The translations under genes and the position numbers were made by a program. Positions 26,405 to 35,508 of a stretch of DNA of 64,000 nt are shown here, piece after piece. Positions within the stretch are counted from its first letter, which is position 1. Each line of letters opens with the position of its first letter. The notes under the pieces were generated by a model. It was not told where the DNA came from. It worked only from the letters and a program-made list of their open reading frames with translations, and ran no database searches. This DNA comes from Anaerocolumna sp. AGMB13025 (GTDB lineage Bacteria > Bacillota > Clostridia > Lachnospirales > Lachnospiraceae): contig NZ_CP121445.1 of the NCBI RefSeq assembly GCF_029689925.1, positions 2,411,001 to 2,475,000 on the forward strand, given 5' to 3'.

Positions 26405-26450
26405 TAAGAGTCAATCCTGTAAAGGGTCGGCTCTTATTTTTTTCTCATCA
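26405..26450 (+). terminator. Terminator of ilvE
   Basis: TAAGAGTCAATCCT / AGGGTCGGCTCTTA (G-T pairs inside) with a 4-nt loop and a TTTTTTT tail. Confidence 0.85.
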
Positions 26451-26763
26451 GGATGAATTCAGTAACTTTTATGTGGACAAACTGCTAATAAATTTCAGTT
26501 ATAATGGAAAGCTTATTTAAAGGAGGCTAGCATTTCCCGGCGTGTATACTGTAAATTATATAAAAAATACAAGAAATCCGGTTCAATTTTTTCTTGTAAA
26601 AATAGACGAAGCACAATAAAACCTATAGTTAAAATGCATAAATAATATGGAATTGAACCCTTTGTTATTGTACAAATATTATATTGACGTTATGAAGATA
26701 AATGAGTAAAATTAGTTGAAATTTGCTTGAAACATAGCACTTAACTTTAAGGAGAAGATTGTA
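26451..26763 (+). other. Leader region of the KimA-like gene
   Basis: About 310 bp without a gene. It contains GGTTCAATT (26580) complementary to AATTGAACC (26651) around a 62-nt loop. I looked for the ydaO/yuaA-type c-di-AMP riboswitch expected upstream of kimA-like genes and see no match to its conserved blocks. Confidence 0.4.
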
Positions 26764-28644
26764 ATGAACATAAAAGATGTTATACTTGGAAAACCTTTGA
26801 AAAATAATGAGCTCAGTCATGAAAAGCTGACCAGACTATGGGGTTTGCCAATTATGGCAAGTGATGCAGTATCTTCTGTCGCATACGCAATCGAAGAAAT
26901 ATTACTCATATTAGTACCGGCAATCGGACTGTTATCTTTTCATACCCTGCCATTTATTATCATTCCTATTTTATTATTATTAATAATTCTGGTAGTATCC
27001 TATTCCCAGATTATTGACCATTATCCCAATGGAGGCGGTGCTTATGCCGTAGCGAAAGAAAATATCGGTAAAACAGCTGCTTTACTTTCCGCTGCGGCTT
27101 TAACTATAGATTATATTATGACCGTTGCAGTTAGTATATCCTCATCAACAGCAGCTTTAGTTTCTGCGTTTCCATCTCTGCACAGTTACAAAGTGCCGAT
27201 TTCATTAATTTGCGTAGCTATTATAACATTGATTAACTTAAGAGGTGTCAGGGAAGCTTCTAAAGTATTTGGTCTTCCAACCTATATTTTTATTATTTCC
27301 ATGGCAATTTTAATTTTAGGTGGTTTTATTAAGCTAATAAATGGAACCTTAAACCCGTTAGAGTATACCACTCCCATTCTTTCTGATGAAACCTTACAGG
27401 GAATTGGTCTGCTGATTTTGTTAAAAGCTTTTTCCTCAGGCTGTTCAGCCATGTCAGGAGTAGAAGCAGTAAGCAATGCTGTGCCAAGTTTTAAAGCACC
27501 CTCTACAAGGAACGCAAAACACATCCTATTTATGCTGGGTGCTATTATCGTCTTTATATTTGGAGGTACGTCCATAATAGCAATTCATCTTCAGGTACTT
27601 CCTGTTGAAGGACATACCGTATTGTCACAGATTTCTGCCGCAGTATTCGGGCATACGTTTATGTATTATGTGATTCAGGTATTTACGTCCCTGATTTTAA
27701 TCCTGGCAGCAAACACAGCTTATAATGGCTTGCCGCAGTTATTATATATCCTTGCACATGACGGGTATGTTCCCAGACAATTTTCTTCAAGAGGAACGAA
27801 ACTTAGTTTTTCAAACGGTATTTTATTCATATTTATAGCGGCCTCACTTCTGATCATTGGATTTAAAAGTGAAACCCATAGATTAATACCGCTTTATTCG
27901 GTGGGGGTTTTTATCTCCTTTACTATCGCCCAATATGGTATGTTCAAAAAATGGAGGGTAATTAAAGAAAAGAACTGGCAGCATAAGTCCTGGATTAACG
28001 GGTTTGGTGCAATTGTTACTTTAGTTGTATCCGTTATTGTTTTTTCAACAAAGTTTATGGACGGCGCCTGGATACTGGCAATTGCAATACCTGCTATTAT
28101 GATGGGAATGTATTGTATCCATAAACATTATTCCGCAATAAGCAAAGAACTTCAGCTGGAGAAGTTTAATCCTTATTATGATAAGGATGGGGTCACCTCA
28201 ACTCAGTGTATTCTCTTAGTACATGATATAAATAAACCCTTTTTAAAAGCAATCAATTATGCCAATTCCATATCAAATAATATTACAGCCCTCCATGTAT
28301 GCCGCCATACAGACCATGCACAGCAGCTAAGAAAACAGTGGGAAAGCCTTGAGATTCCAATAGAACTTAAAATTATTGAAACACCTTACCGTGACATAAT
28401 AAAGCCTATGGATGATTATTTATGGCAGAGAGAGCGGGAGCTTAACCATGGTGAAAATATTTCGGTTATAATTATTAAATTTATTACCGCTCATTGGTAT
28501 GATAATTTTCTGCATAATCAGACTGCGCATTTCTTTAGTCAGCATTTAAGCAAGCATAAAAATATTTCAACTGTTATTGTACCGTTTCATTATATGCTGG
28601 ATGGCAGGAATTCCTGTAATAAGCATCTGGAAAACAAGGAATGA
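26764..28644 (+). CDS. APC-superfamily transporter, KimA (YdaO)-like, probable potassium importer
   Basis: 626 aa. Starts MNIKDVILGKPLKNNELSHE, WGLPIMASDAVSSVAYAIEE, then about 12 hydrophobic segments to residue ~455 with DHYPNGGGAYAVAKENIG and SSGCSAMSGVEAVSNAVPSF. The last ~170 residues are a soluble domain like the USP-like tail of KimA (TQCILLVHDINKPFLKAINY, ISVIIIKFITAHWYDNFLHN). B. subtilis KimA (607 aa) is a high-affinity K+ importer controlled by c-di-AMP; the match in order and length supports that role, but an amino-acid substrate cannot be excluded. AAGGAGAAG ribosome binding site. Confidence 0.8.
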   Translation: MNIKDVILGKPLKNNELSHEKLTRLWGLPIMASDAVSSVAYAIEEILLILVPAIGLLSFHTLPFIIIPILLLLIILVVSYSQIIDHYPNGGGAYAVAKENIGKTAALLSAAALTIDYIMTVAVSISSSTAALVSAFPSLHSYKVPISLICVAIITLINLRGVREASKVFGLPTYIFIISMAILILGGFIKLINGTLNPLEYTTPILSDETLQGIGLLILLKAFSSGCSAMSGVEAVSNAVPSFKAPSTRNAKHILFMLGAIIVFIFGGTSIIAIHLQVLPVEGHTVLSQISAAVFGHTFMYYVIQVFTSLILILAANTAYNGLPQLLYILAHDGYVPRQFSSRGTKLSFSNGILFIFIAASLLIIGFKSETHRLIPLYSVGVFISFTIAQYGMFKKWRVIKEKNWQHKSWINGFGAIVTLVVSVIVFSTKFMDGAWILAIAIPAIMMGMYCIHKHYSAISKELQLEKFNPYYDKDGVTSTQCILLVHDINKPFLKAINYANSISNNITALHVCRHTDHAQQLRKQWESLEIPIELKIIETPYRDIIKPMDDYLWQRERELNHGENISVIIIKFITAHWYDNFLHNQTAHFFSQHLSKHKNISTVIVPFHYMLDGRNSCNKHLENKE

Positions 28645-28680
28645 AACAGCAGTAAGGGATAAGAATGTAATTACAGATCA

Positions 28681-28735
28681 AAAAGACGCAAAATAGCTGT
28701 AAACCAATAGGTCAGTGTATTTTACGTCTTTTCTG
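28681..28735 (+). terminator. Terminator of the KimA-like gene
   Basis: AAAAGACGCAAAATA / TATTTTACGTCTTTT, one mismatch, 22-nt loop, followed by CTGTTAAAATATAAT. Near-symmetric, so it may also serve the convergent ligase-like gene. Confidence 0.75.
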
Positions 28736-28787
28736 TTAAAATATAATATATTCAAACTTCCCTGTTATGCTCGAATCAGACTTTAAT

Positions 28788-29717
28788 CTATGAAAGGCTG
28801 GGAGGCTTCTTGTTATTCCTGATTTCTTTAAAAACCGGTTTCCGTAAGAAGCCTTTTTCACTTGGGGTATACTGCACTTGGCATACCAGGGTAGGTTCCA
28901 GCCATACCACATCTTCGTTCCCAGAGGGCATTAAATGAAAGGGAGATTCGGCTCTTCTTACACAGGGATACTCTTTTTCAAAATCAGAGCACCCGTTAAA
29001 AGTAACATGACCTTTATAGAATAAATTATTTCCCCGGTACTCTCCTAAAATAAGGCTTGTGGCATTGGGTTTTTTTGCAATAAACCCGCATATGATAAAA
29101 TCCTTATCCGTTAGATATTTGAACTTAATCCATTCTTTTGAAGTTTTATCAGGATAATATTTACTGGCTTTATCCTTGGCTATCACGCCTTTTAAATTTT
29201 GCCGCTTCGTCAGATTGAATAACTCTAAACCTCGTTCAGGGACATATCTGGAGACTGACAATTTTTCGGTCTCATTTACTGTTTCTTCTAATAGTTTTTT
29301 TCGGTTTATAAGGGGTAAATCCGTTATCAGTTTATTATTAATATACAATATATCATAGGCTACGAAACATGCGGGATAACGGGCAGAAGCTAACTGTATT
29401 TTTAAATACTCATTTAACAGGGAGCGGCGTTGTACTTCCATACTATCCGGTATTCCCTGTTTAATTACGATTAATTCTCCGTCCAATATACATTTCCCTT
29501 TGACATATGCATTAAGGTCTGAGAGTTCAGGAAATGCAGCCAACAGGCAGTGATTACGATCGTTTCGTATATCTGTACTGGTTTCGTCCAGATAGATGAG
29601 ACATCTTATTCCGTCTAGTTCTAATTCATAGATGTAGTCCGGAGAATTAAAGGGATCAGTCATTTCTTTGATTTGCATGGGACGTATAGACTTATCCTCA
29701 AATATATCCATAGGCAC
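28788..29717 (-). CDS. ATP-dependent DNA ligase-like protein with altered catalytic motifs
   Basis: 309 aa, nucleotidyltransferase plus OB-fold part of LigD-type ligases (residues about 10-190 and 205-300). Motif III FVAYDILYI and motif V EWIKFKYL are present. Motif I, normally K-x-D-G, reads YELELDGIR: the AMP-accepting lysine is Glu33. Motif IV, normally EGxVxK, reads LKGVIAKDK: its Glu is Lys176. Each is a single G/A transition from the usual codon. The protein may therefore be unable to self-adenylate: a decaying gene, a pseudoenzyme or a charge swap. Start at ATG 29717 or 29711; neither has a good ribosome binding site. A 31-codon frame with a strong GAGGTGA site starts at 29796 and overlaps this start out of frame. 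Confidence 0.75.
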   Translation of the reverse strand: MPMDIFEDKSIRPMQIKEMTDPFNSPDYIYELELDGIRCLIYLDETSTDIRNDRNHCLLAAFPELSDLNAYVKGKCILDGELIVIKQGIPDSMEVQRRSLLNEYLKIQLASARYPACFVAYDILYINNKLITDLPLINRKKLLEETVNETEKLSVSRYVPERGLELFNLTKRQNLKGVIAKDKASKYYPDKTSKEWIKFKYLTDKDFIICGFIAKKPNATSLILGEYRGNNLFYKGHVTFNGCSDFEKEYPCVRRAESPFHLMPSGNEDVVWLEPTLVCQVQYTPSEKGFLRKPVFKEIRNNKKPPSLS

Positions 29718-30100
29718 TACCGTTTAGTCTGTCAGTTCTACTGCTATCCGAACTCTTTAGCAAGGTTATTATCAAAATTTTGTGTGTAACCGGCATAAAA
29801 ATCACCTCATTTTTTATATTTAGTATGCTGCTTTTAAACGGATATTATGAAATCTGCAGATATACTCTGTCCTGAATCAAAAATAGATTACATTTGGTAT
29901 ATTATATTAACAATAATAAAAATAGTAATAGGGAGACCTGGAATATTTTTATAAAAATAAATTCTGTAACAGAGACCTTTCCCGTATTCTTTCTTTACAT
30001 TCTCTCAATAAGTGGTTAAAATATATATCATTACTACTACCCCTCCAACACTTTCCAGGAACCAATAGGTGGAAGGTGCATAAAGTGAAAGAAATTTATA

Positions 30101-30226
30101 ATGAGAAAGGTTGCCATACTCAGAATCTTTCCCGCATTCTTATTTGTGGCAGTATCCCAGATCAGTCTGGGATATGCATTGGGTGTATATGATGAAATGA
30201 TAAAGGAGAATCAGATAAATGAATGA
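30101..30226 (+). CDS. Candidate 41-aa small protein overlapping the mgtC start
   Basis: ATG at 30101, stop TGA at 30224-30226, overlapping the mgtC start codon by 8 bases. Product begins MRKVAILRIFPAFLFVAVSQ and continues ISLGYALGVYDEMIKE: a hydrophobic N-terminal segment that could be a membrane or signal-like peptide, then a charged tail. The ribosome binding site is weak. The overlap suggests translational coupling, as in a leader peptide. The sequence also contains the GCAGTATC/GATATGC hairpin, so the coding reading may be coincidental. Confidence 0.35.
   Translation: MRKVAILRIFPAFLFVAVSQISLGYALGVYDEMIKENQINE
30149..30177 (+). repeat. GCAGTATC/GATATGC hairpin, copy 2
   Basis: GCAGTATCCCAGA-TCAG-TCTGGGATATGC, one mismatch in the stem. 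Flanking bases (AGAATCTTTC before, GGTGTA after) also resemble those around copy 3 at 43227. Confidence 0.7.
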
Positions 30227-30908
30227 TTTTACACTAAATTTACGGGAAGTAAATACACTATCAATTATAATACGTTTAAGTCTTGCAGCCATCTGCGGAG
30301 GTTTAATTGGATATGACAGAGGGAGAAAAAAAAGACCGGCCGGTTTCCGTACTCATATATTGGTGTGTATTGGTTCCGCTTTAGTTATGGTAACCAATCA
30401 ATATATTATTGATGTCATGAAATACAATTCTGACGCTACCAGGTTAGGGGCACAGGTAATCAGTGGAATCGGTTTTCTGGGCGCTGGAACAATTTTAATC
30501 ACAGGTAAACAGCAGGTAAAAGGACTTACAACGGCGGCTGGTCTCTGGGCATCGGCTTGTATGGGGCTTGCAATTGGTATCGGTTTTTATGAAGGAGCAC
30601 TGATTGGATGTATTTTTATATTGGGAAGTATGACACTACTCCATCGGTTTGACGCTTATTTCATGTCAAAAACGAAACTGGTGGAATTATATGTTGAACT
30701 GCAGTCTGTAAAAAGCATTAGCAAATTCTTTGATTTTATTCGGAGTAACAATATGGAACTTACAAATGTGGAGATAATAAAATCGAAAACTGCAGAAGAT
30801 ATGGTTGGATTATTTGTAACAATTAAACAGAAAGAAAAACACGATCATATGAAGGTTATTACTATGCTCAGTTCCATGGAGGATGTTGTCGTAGTCGAAG
30901 AAATATAG
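30219..30908 (+). CDS. MgtC/SapB-family membrane protein
   Basis: 229 aa. N-terminal domain with four to five membrane helices and the MgtC hallmarks: LSLAAICGGLIGYDRGRKKR, PAGFRTHILVCIGSALVM, RLGAQVISGIGFLGAGTIL, GLTTAAGLWASACMGLAIG. Residues about 150-229 form the cytoplasmic ACT-like tail. Linked in other bacteria to magnesium limitation and membrane-potential or ATP-synthase control; the role here is unknown. AAAGGAGA ribosome binding site. thpR follows after 19 bp. I see no M-box riboswitch upstream. Confidence 0.93.
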   Translation: MNDFTLNLREVNTLSIIIRLSLAAICGGLIGYDRGRKKRPAGFRTHILVCIGSALVMVTNQYIIDVMKYNSDATRLGAQVISGIGFLGAGTILITGKQQVKGLTTAAGLWASACMGLAIGIGFYEGALIGCIFILGSMTLLHRFDAYFMSKTKLVELYVELQSVKSISKFFDFIRSNNMELTNVEIIKSKTAEDMVGLFVTIKQKEKHDHMKVITMLSSMEDVVVVEEI

Positions 30909-30927
30909 TAAGAAGGAGCGTTAATTT

Positions 30928-31485
30928 ATGAAAGAACTTATGAGGCTGTTTATTGCAATTAACTTCAATGAGAAAATAAAGACCAATTTATATGAACTAA
31001 CACAAGAACTTAAGGGGAATATAACTCATGGGCATGTCACGCATAAGGATAATTTTCATCTGACACTGGTCTTTATCGGGGAAACAAAAGATTATGAACA
31101 TGCCAGACAGGCGATGGAACAAGCAGTATCAAGCAGAGAGATACCATCCTTTTTGTTGAATTTCGGTGGTTTTGGCCGGTTTAAAGGCAGGAGCGGAGAT
31201 ATATACTGGGTTGGTGTCGAGCCAAATCCTGTTTTAACGGAATTAAATCAGGTACTGGTGAAGGAATTAAGAAAATTTGAGTTTTATATAGAAGAAAGGG
31301 AATATAAGCCACATCTGACTCTTGGAAGGGATATTAAACTTAAGCAGGGGTTTTCTGTGAATGATTTTGAAAAACTGGTACCAGAGATGTCCATGTCCGT
31401 CAGGGAAATCGGACTAATGAAGTCAGAGCGGATCAATGGAAAATTAGTATATACAGAAATCTATAAAAAAAATCTGATGGTTTGA
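30928..31485 (+). CDS. thpR: RNA 2',3'-cyclic phosphodiesterase (2H family)
   Basis: 185 aa, LigT/ThpR-type 2H phosphoesterase. Two HxT catalytic motifs: NFHLTLVFIG (His44) and KPHLTLGR (His129), with FGRFKGRSGDIYWVGVE between them. Opens 2',3'-cyclic phosphate ends of RNA; the physiological target is uncertain. AGAAGGAG before ATG. Probably co-transcribed with mgtC. It ends facing the unknown gene at 31568; a weak CGGGCG/CGCCCG hairpin lies between them (31494-31546). Confidence 0.93.
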   Translation: MKELMRLFIAINFNEKIKTNLYELTQELKGNITHGHVTHKDNFHLTLVFIGETKDYEHARQAMEQAVSSREIPSFLLNFGGFGRFKGRSGDIYWVGVEPNPVLTELNQVLVKELRKFEFYIEEREYKPHLTLGRDIKLKQGFSVNDFEKLVPEMSMSVREIGLMKSERINGKLVYTEIYKKNLMV

Positions 31486-31567
31486 TCTATTACGGGCGAT
31501 CTTACATTTACCTTTATTCTCAGGATAATATGGAAAACCGCCCGATTAATTTTGCTATTAATTCGTT

Positions 31568-32122
31568 TTATTCCTGCAGAATTTTGTTATAACTAAAATC
31601 CAACAGCCTATGATAGTAGCCGCCCATTTGATCAAATGTAAAGCAGTATTTGAATTTATCCACTGTGTTGTCTTTAAAGTAAATCACATACTGAAATTCT
31701 GAATTATCGATTTCTTCGCAAATATAATCCTCAGAATAACGTCGAAAGACGTCAAGGATATCTAAAAGGGTAAAGGAGTGGGTATTCACTGTTTGTATTA
31801 ACTCCTTTAGAAAAAGATTATTCTCGTTCTTTCTATATATATATGAAATTCCTTCCCAGGGCACTGTAACCCTAAAACGTTTTCTCTCCAGGTCTATTCT
31901 TAGATTAACATACCGCTCATTTACAAAAGTAATAAATCCCTTCAAGTAATTTAAGCATTCTTCATTGGTTTCGAAGGAAGTACCCAGTAGGTAATTTAAT
32001 AAATCTAAGTCATAGTATATACTAAAACTTTCGTTGTTTTGATAACCTAACTTTAATAAGCCTTCATAAATGGTAGTTTCTATATTCTCTTCCAGGTCTT
32101 TAAAACCAGTTGTATCAGCCAT
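31568..32122 (-). CDS. Conserved protein of unknown function (possibly DUF3877)
   Basis: 184 aa, soluble and acidic, no signal peptide. Contains EGLLKLGYQNNESFSIYYDL, LDLLNYLLG, RFRVTVPWEGISYIY and a C-terminal YCFTFDQMGGYYHRLLDFSY. It resembles, from memory, DUF3877 proteins of Lachnospiraceae; I cannot confirm this without a profile search. It has its own promoter on the minus strand (32174-32202). No function inferred. Confidence 0.7.
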   Translation of the reverse strand: MADTTGFKDLEENIETTIYEGLLKLGYQNNESFSIYYDLDLLNYLLGTSFETNEECLNYLKGFITFVNERYVNLRIDLERKRFRVTVPWEGISYIYRKNENNLFLKELIQTVNTHSFTLLDILDVFRRYSEDYICEEIDNSEFQYVIYFKDNTVDKFKYCFTFDQMGGYYHRLLDFSYNKILQE

Positions 32123-32173
32123 AAGTATTACTCCTATTCTATAATGAAGCCAAAGGTATAATGAAGCATACTT

Positions 32174-32202
32174 ATTGTAATATAGAAAATTAAGCCTGTC
32201 AA
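32174..32202 (-). promoter_or_regulatory. SigA-type promoter of the unknown gene at 31568
   Basis: On the minus strand TTGACA (32202-32197), 17-bp spacer, TACAAT (32179-32174), about 50 bp before the ATG at 32122. Confidence 0.75.
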
Positions 32203-32245
32203 CGACAAAAGGGTATTAAGGAAAGACACGACAAAAGGTGTTAAA

Positions 32246-34750
32246 TTACCAGGGCTGTTTATTAATTAAGAGCAGTCTGATTTCCTGAGGCTTTAAATTG
32301 GCATAGTAATTTAGACTGTTATTGGTAACGTCATTGCTGATTTTTGTAAGTTTTGGCAGGGAATGCCCTTTTAAGATAGTTATCTCTTCTTCGGTGGTAA
32401 GTGGCAGAGCACCCATGCGGACCCATTCATCAAAAGCGCTTCCATACTCTCTGTTTACAATCTGTTCCGTAAGGATATAGCTGCCATTCTCAATACCTGA
32501 AAGGACAAAATCAAACTCCAGGGAATTGGTATCAATGATGGCATTATACCGTTCGATAAAAGTAACATTAAACAAAACGCCCTGTGCATACAAAGGAGAT
32601 ACATGGGAGTAATTATATAATAGAACGGCGTAATCACCTTTTTGATTGGCTGTGACAAAATAGCCAGGCCCTTTTTCAATTAATGTATCCATTAACTTAT
32701 TTAAAAAGGTAAAAGCATAAAAAGCTGGTTTTTTGATGCCGTTATAAGTGAATAAGCCTAATTCACCATGAAATTCGTCATTGGAAAAAGGAAGCTCTTC
32801 CATAGTATCGGACAGACACCAGTTTCCGAAACTGTCAACTGTATCATAGTTCTCCAGTATATTCTTAATAATATAAGCCGACCGGTAACAGGTATCATTA
32901 AGCCAGTCACGGTGGGAAGCGGTTGAAGCCCATTCAGTTATATAGGTAGGAAGTTTCGGATATTTTGCTATATTCTTTTTAAAGCATTCAAGAGTGTGGG
33001 TTATATAATCCGGGTCATCGGATAAAATAATCCGGTCGTTTTCGCAATTTTCGCCGGTAGACTCCCCTAAGGTGGCCAAATCTTTTGTTGTGGAAGTCTT
33101 AACAGGGTAGCAATGGATATTATAAAAATCAGGGTAGCAATTGTTTACTTTACAGTAATCAAGAAAGTTGTAAAATTCCATGTTGGAAAAATTCAGTGAT
33201 CCATAGGAAGGGTTGCCAAAACGCAGAAGAGGATCACATTCCTTTACGCATTTTCTGGTAATGCGGTATAATTCATACGCTATTTCATCACTGTCAAAAG
33301 CAAAGGCATAGGACTTAAAAGGGGAATTCCAAAAGGAGAAAAGCCAGGTCCTTACTTCTGCATGACCGTACCGCTTTATGAAATGTTTCGTAAGTTCCGT
33401 TATAATAAATTCCCATTTGGAGTAATCGTTAGGTTCGCTTAATATAACGGGATTGTAAAAAATTGTAAGTTCAGGATTTTTGGCAAGTAGTTTTGGCATA
33501 AAGGAAAGCTGTATCAGTGGTTTTAAATTGATGGAAAGTAAGAAATCAATGACTTCATCTACATAATGAAAGGCAAGGTAGGGATTGCCGTATTTGTCTT
33601 CATTGTAAAGCATCATGGAATCATCCAGAATACCATGGAATTTAATATATTTAAAACCGATTTCTTTTTGTAAGGTAATAAGCTCCGTTCGAACCCGGTG
33701 TAAAAGAAGTTCCTTGGCTCTGCCGACGCCGGTAAAGGTTTTAAAAGCGTGGTGGAGAGTGCCTTTTGTATGTTCGGCATTAACATTAAGAATATTAATT
33801 ACAGAAGAAGAAGCCTCGCTTTTTTGCTTTGCTGGTGTACCGGTATCCAGATATTCACCTAATTTATTAAGGAAATCATGCTGTTCAATTAACAAATAAT
33901 CATTGAACTTCTGTGCTTTGGCAGCGTTTGCGGTACCTTCTTTTCTATGTTCCTTCTGATATTGTTTCGGCAGCATCCCGTATTCCTTTTTAAAACAGCT
34001 GACAAAATACCTGTTATTAGCGAAACCGTTATCGGCGGCAATCTGCTCAATGGTCAGATTGGTATTCAGTAAGTCATTGACTGCATGGTTCATCCGAATT
34101 CCTGTAAGAAAATTAAAAAAACTGATACCCATATTTTTTTCGAAAAAATGAGATAAATAGGAGGCTGACAAATACTCCCGTTCTGCCACGGAATTAAGGG
34201 TTATGTTCTCTGTATAGTTATCGTTTAAATATTCTATGATTCCTTTTAATCTCTTTAAGTTCTTGGATTTTTTACCGGCTGATTTGATATCTGTGGATTT
34301 AAAGTTCTTAACCAGTTCATGAAGCAGATGATAGGAATGTGAGATGCAGAGCAGATCGTCACAATCGGTATTATTATAGTTTAAGTAAATAAGTTGTGCT
34401 ATTAGCTTCTTTAGTTGAAGAAATCTTGATTTGTTGTGATAAACAGAAGAGTTGCATTGAAAATAGGTTGATTCATTGATCCATTGTTTAAAGTAGCTGT
34501 GTTTAATCTGTAATACTGCTACCACATTTTCGGAACTGTGGATTTCATGTAATTGGTTGCTGTTAATTAGCAGGATATCATCCTCGAACAGATGATAGGT
34601 TTCTGATTCCAGCATAACAGTTATCTCACCGCTTAATACCAGATAAATTTCTATACTGCCGTGCCAGTGTCTGGTTGTATTATCTAGTTTCTGAATACTG
34701 ATTTTTACCGGAACATCGTTTGCATACTCAATGATTTCATGTTTGTACAT
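32246..34750 (-). CDS. AraC-family regulator fused to a GH39 (beta-xylosidase-like) domain
   Basis: 834 aa. Residues 1-90: cupin sugar-sensing barrel (RHWHGSIEIYLVLSGEITVM, LFEDDILLINSNQLHEIHS). About 168-270: AraC double helix-turn-helix (IIEYLNDNYTENITLNSVAE; IEQIAADNGFANNRYF). About 310-830: GH39-like barrel and sandwich domain. In active GH39 the acid/base is the Glu of WNEP; here it is FWNSP (Ser476), while the nucleophile Glu606 in YITEW remains. The domain is thus probably a ligand sensor or an altered enzyme. GAGGAGGAG ribosome binding site. Divergent from the Opp-type operon at 35509, which it may control in response to xylosides or similar oligosaccharides (inference). Confidence 0.88.
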   Translation of the reverse strand: MYKHEIIEYANDVPVKISIQKLDNTTRHWHGSIEIYLVLSGEITVMLESETYHLFEDDILLINSNQLHEIHSSENVVAVLQIKHSYFKQWINESTYFQCNSSVYHNKSRFLQLKKLIAQLIYLNYNNTDCDDLLCISHSYHLLHELVKNFKSTDIKSAGKKSKNLKRLKGIIEYLNDNYTENITLNSVAEREYLSASYLSHFFEKNMGISFFNFLTGIRMNHAVNDLLNTNLTIEQIAADNGFANNRYFVSCFKKEYGMLPKQYQKEHRKEGTANAAKAQKFNDYLLIEQHDFLNKLGEYLDTGTPAKQKSEASSSVINILNVNAEHTKGTLHHAFKTFTGVGRAKELLLHRVRTELITLQKEIGFKYIKFHGILDDSMMLYNEDKYGNPYLAFHYVDEVIDFLLSINLKPLIQLSFMPKLLAKNPELTIFYNPVILSEPNDYSKWEFIITELTKHFIKRYGHAEVRTWLFSFWNSPFKSYAFAFDSDEIAYELYRITRKCVKECDPLLRFGNPSYGSLNFSNMEFYNFLDYCKVNNCYPDFYNIHCYPVKTSTTKDLATLGESTGENCENDRIILSDDPDYITHTLECFKKNIAKYPKLPTYITEWASTASHRDWLNDTCYRSAYIIKNILENYDTVDSFGNWCLSDTMEELPFSNDEFHGELGLFTYNGIKKPAFYAFTFLNKLMDTLIEKGPGYFVTANQKGDYAVLLYNYSHVSPLYAQGVLFNVTFIERYNAIIDTNSLEFDFVLSGIENGSYILTEQIVNREYGSAFDEWVRMGALPLTTEEEITILKGHSLPKLTKISNDVTNNSLNYYANLKPQEIRLLLINKQPW

Positions 34751-35508
34751 TTTTTTCTCCTCCTCATCAACTGATTTTATATATACATTATATATAAAAA
34801 GTTAAGTTAAAAAAACGTTTTTTAAGTTAGAAATCCTAAAAATGAAAAAATGTATTAATCTTTATTAAATATCAACAAAATCATGTATTATATTTGGATT
34901 AAATTAATTGATACAAGATAGATAATTACAATTGCAGCGAAATAATGTATAAAAAATATACAAAATAAATATAAATCAGCATGGATTTATTCTACAATAT
35001 ATATTAAGATATGTAAATAGATAGATTGATGATTTTGTTGGTTTTATAGGATAAAATCATATATCTAAGGTTAAAATTTATGAAAAGAGGTGAAAATTCG
35101 ACAAATTACTTTATTTTATTATACATAAATTCATCGATTCAAGCAGGAATAAATTCTATTTAGAAGAAAAAAGCTGATTATTAAGAGTGTATAAAATGCA
35201 CAATTAACAAAAAATAAAAAGCATATAAATGGACATAAAGCATTAGTGTTGTAACCGAACATGCAAAAAAAATATTAAAAAATATATAAAACTGTTGCAA
35301 AAACATTTTAAATTAGTTAAAATGTATAACATAACATAATATATTAAAAGACACGAAATGCTGCCAATTTAGTAAAAAAAACGGTTTTATAAAGACCCAG
35401 TAATGTTTTTTTATTAAGAATTAAATATAAAACGGGACGGCACCTACACTCTTGTATTTATATTTAATATAAAAGGCTGGAGAAGCCTAATTTTTAAGGA
35501 GGGTAAAA
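34751..35508. other. Divergent control region between the AraC-GH39 gene and the ABC operon
   Basis: About 760 bp, very AT-rich, no gene recognised. Contains the palindrome AAAAAACGTTTTTT (34810-34823) close to the AraC-GH39 start, and AAAAAAAACGGTTTTATAAA near 35380, both candidate operators. A short AGGCTGGAGAAGCCT hairpin (35474-35488) precedes the binding-protein ribosome binding site. Confidence 0.4.

Noticed and set aside
29940-30218. M-box (magnesium) riboswitch upstream of mgtC
   Set aside because: I looked for the conserved M-box blocks and found none; only the dispersed hairpin and a small frame are visible.
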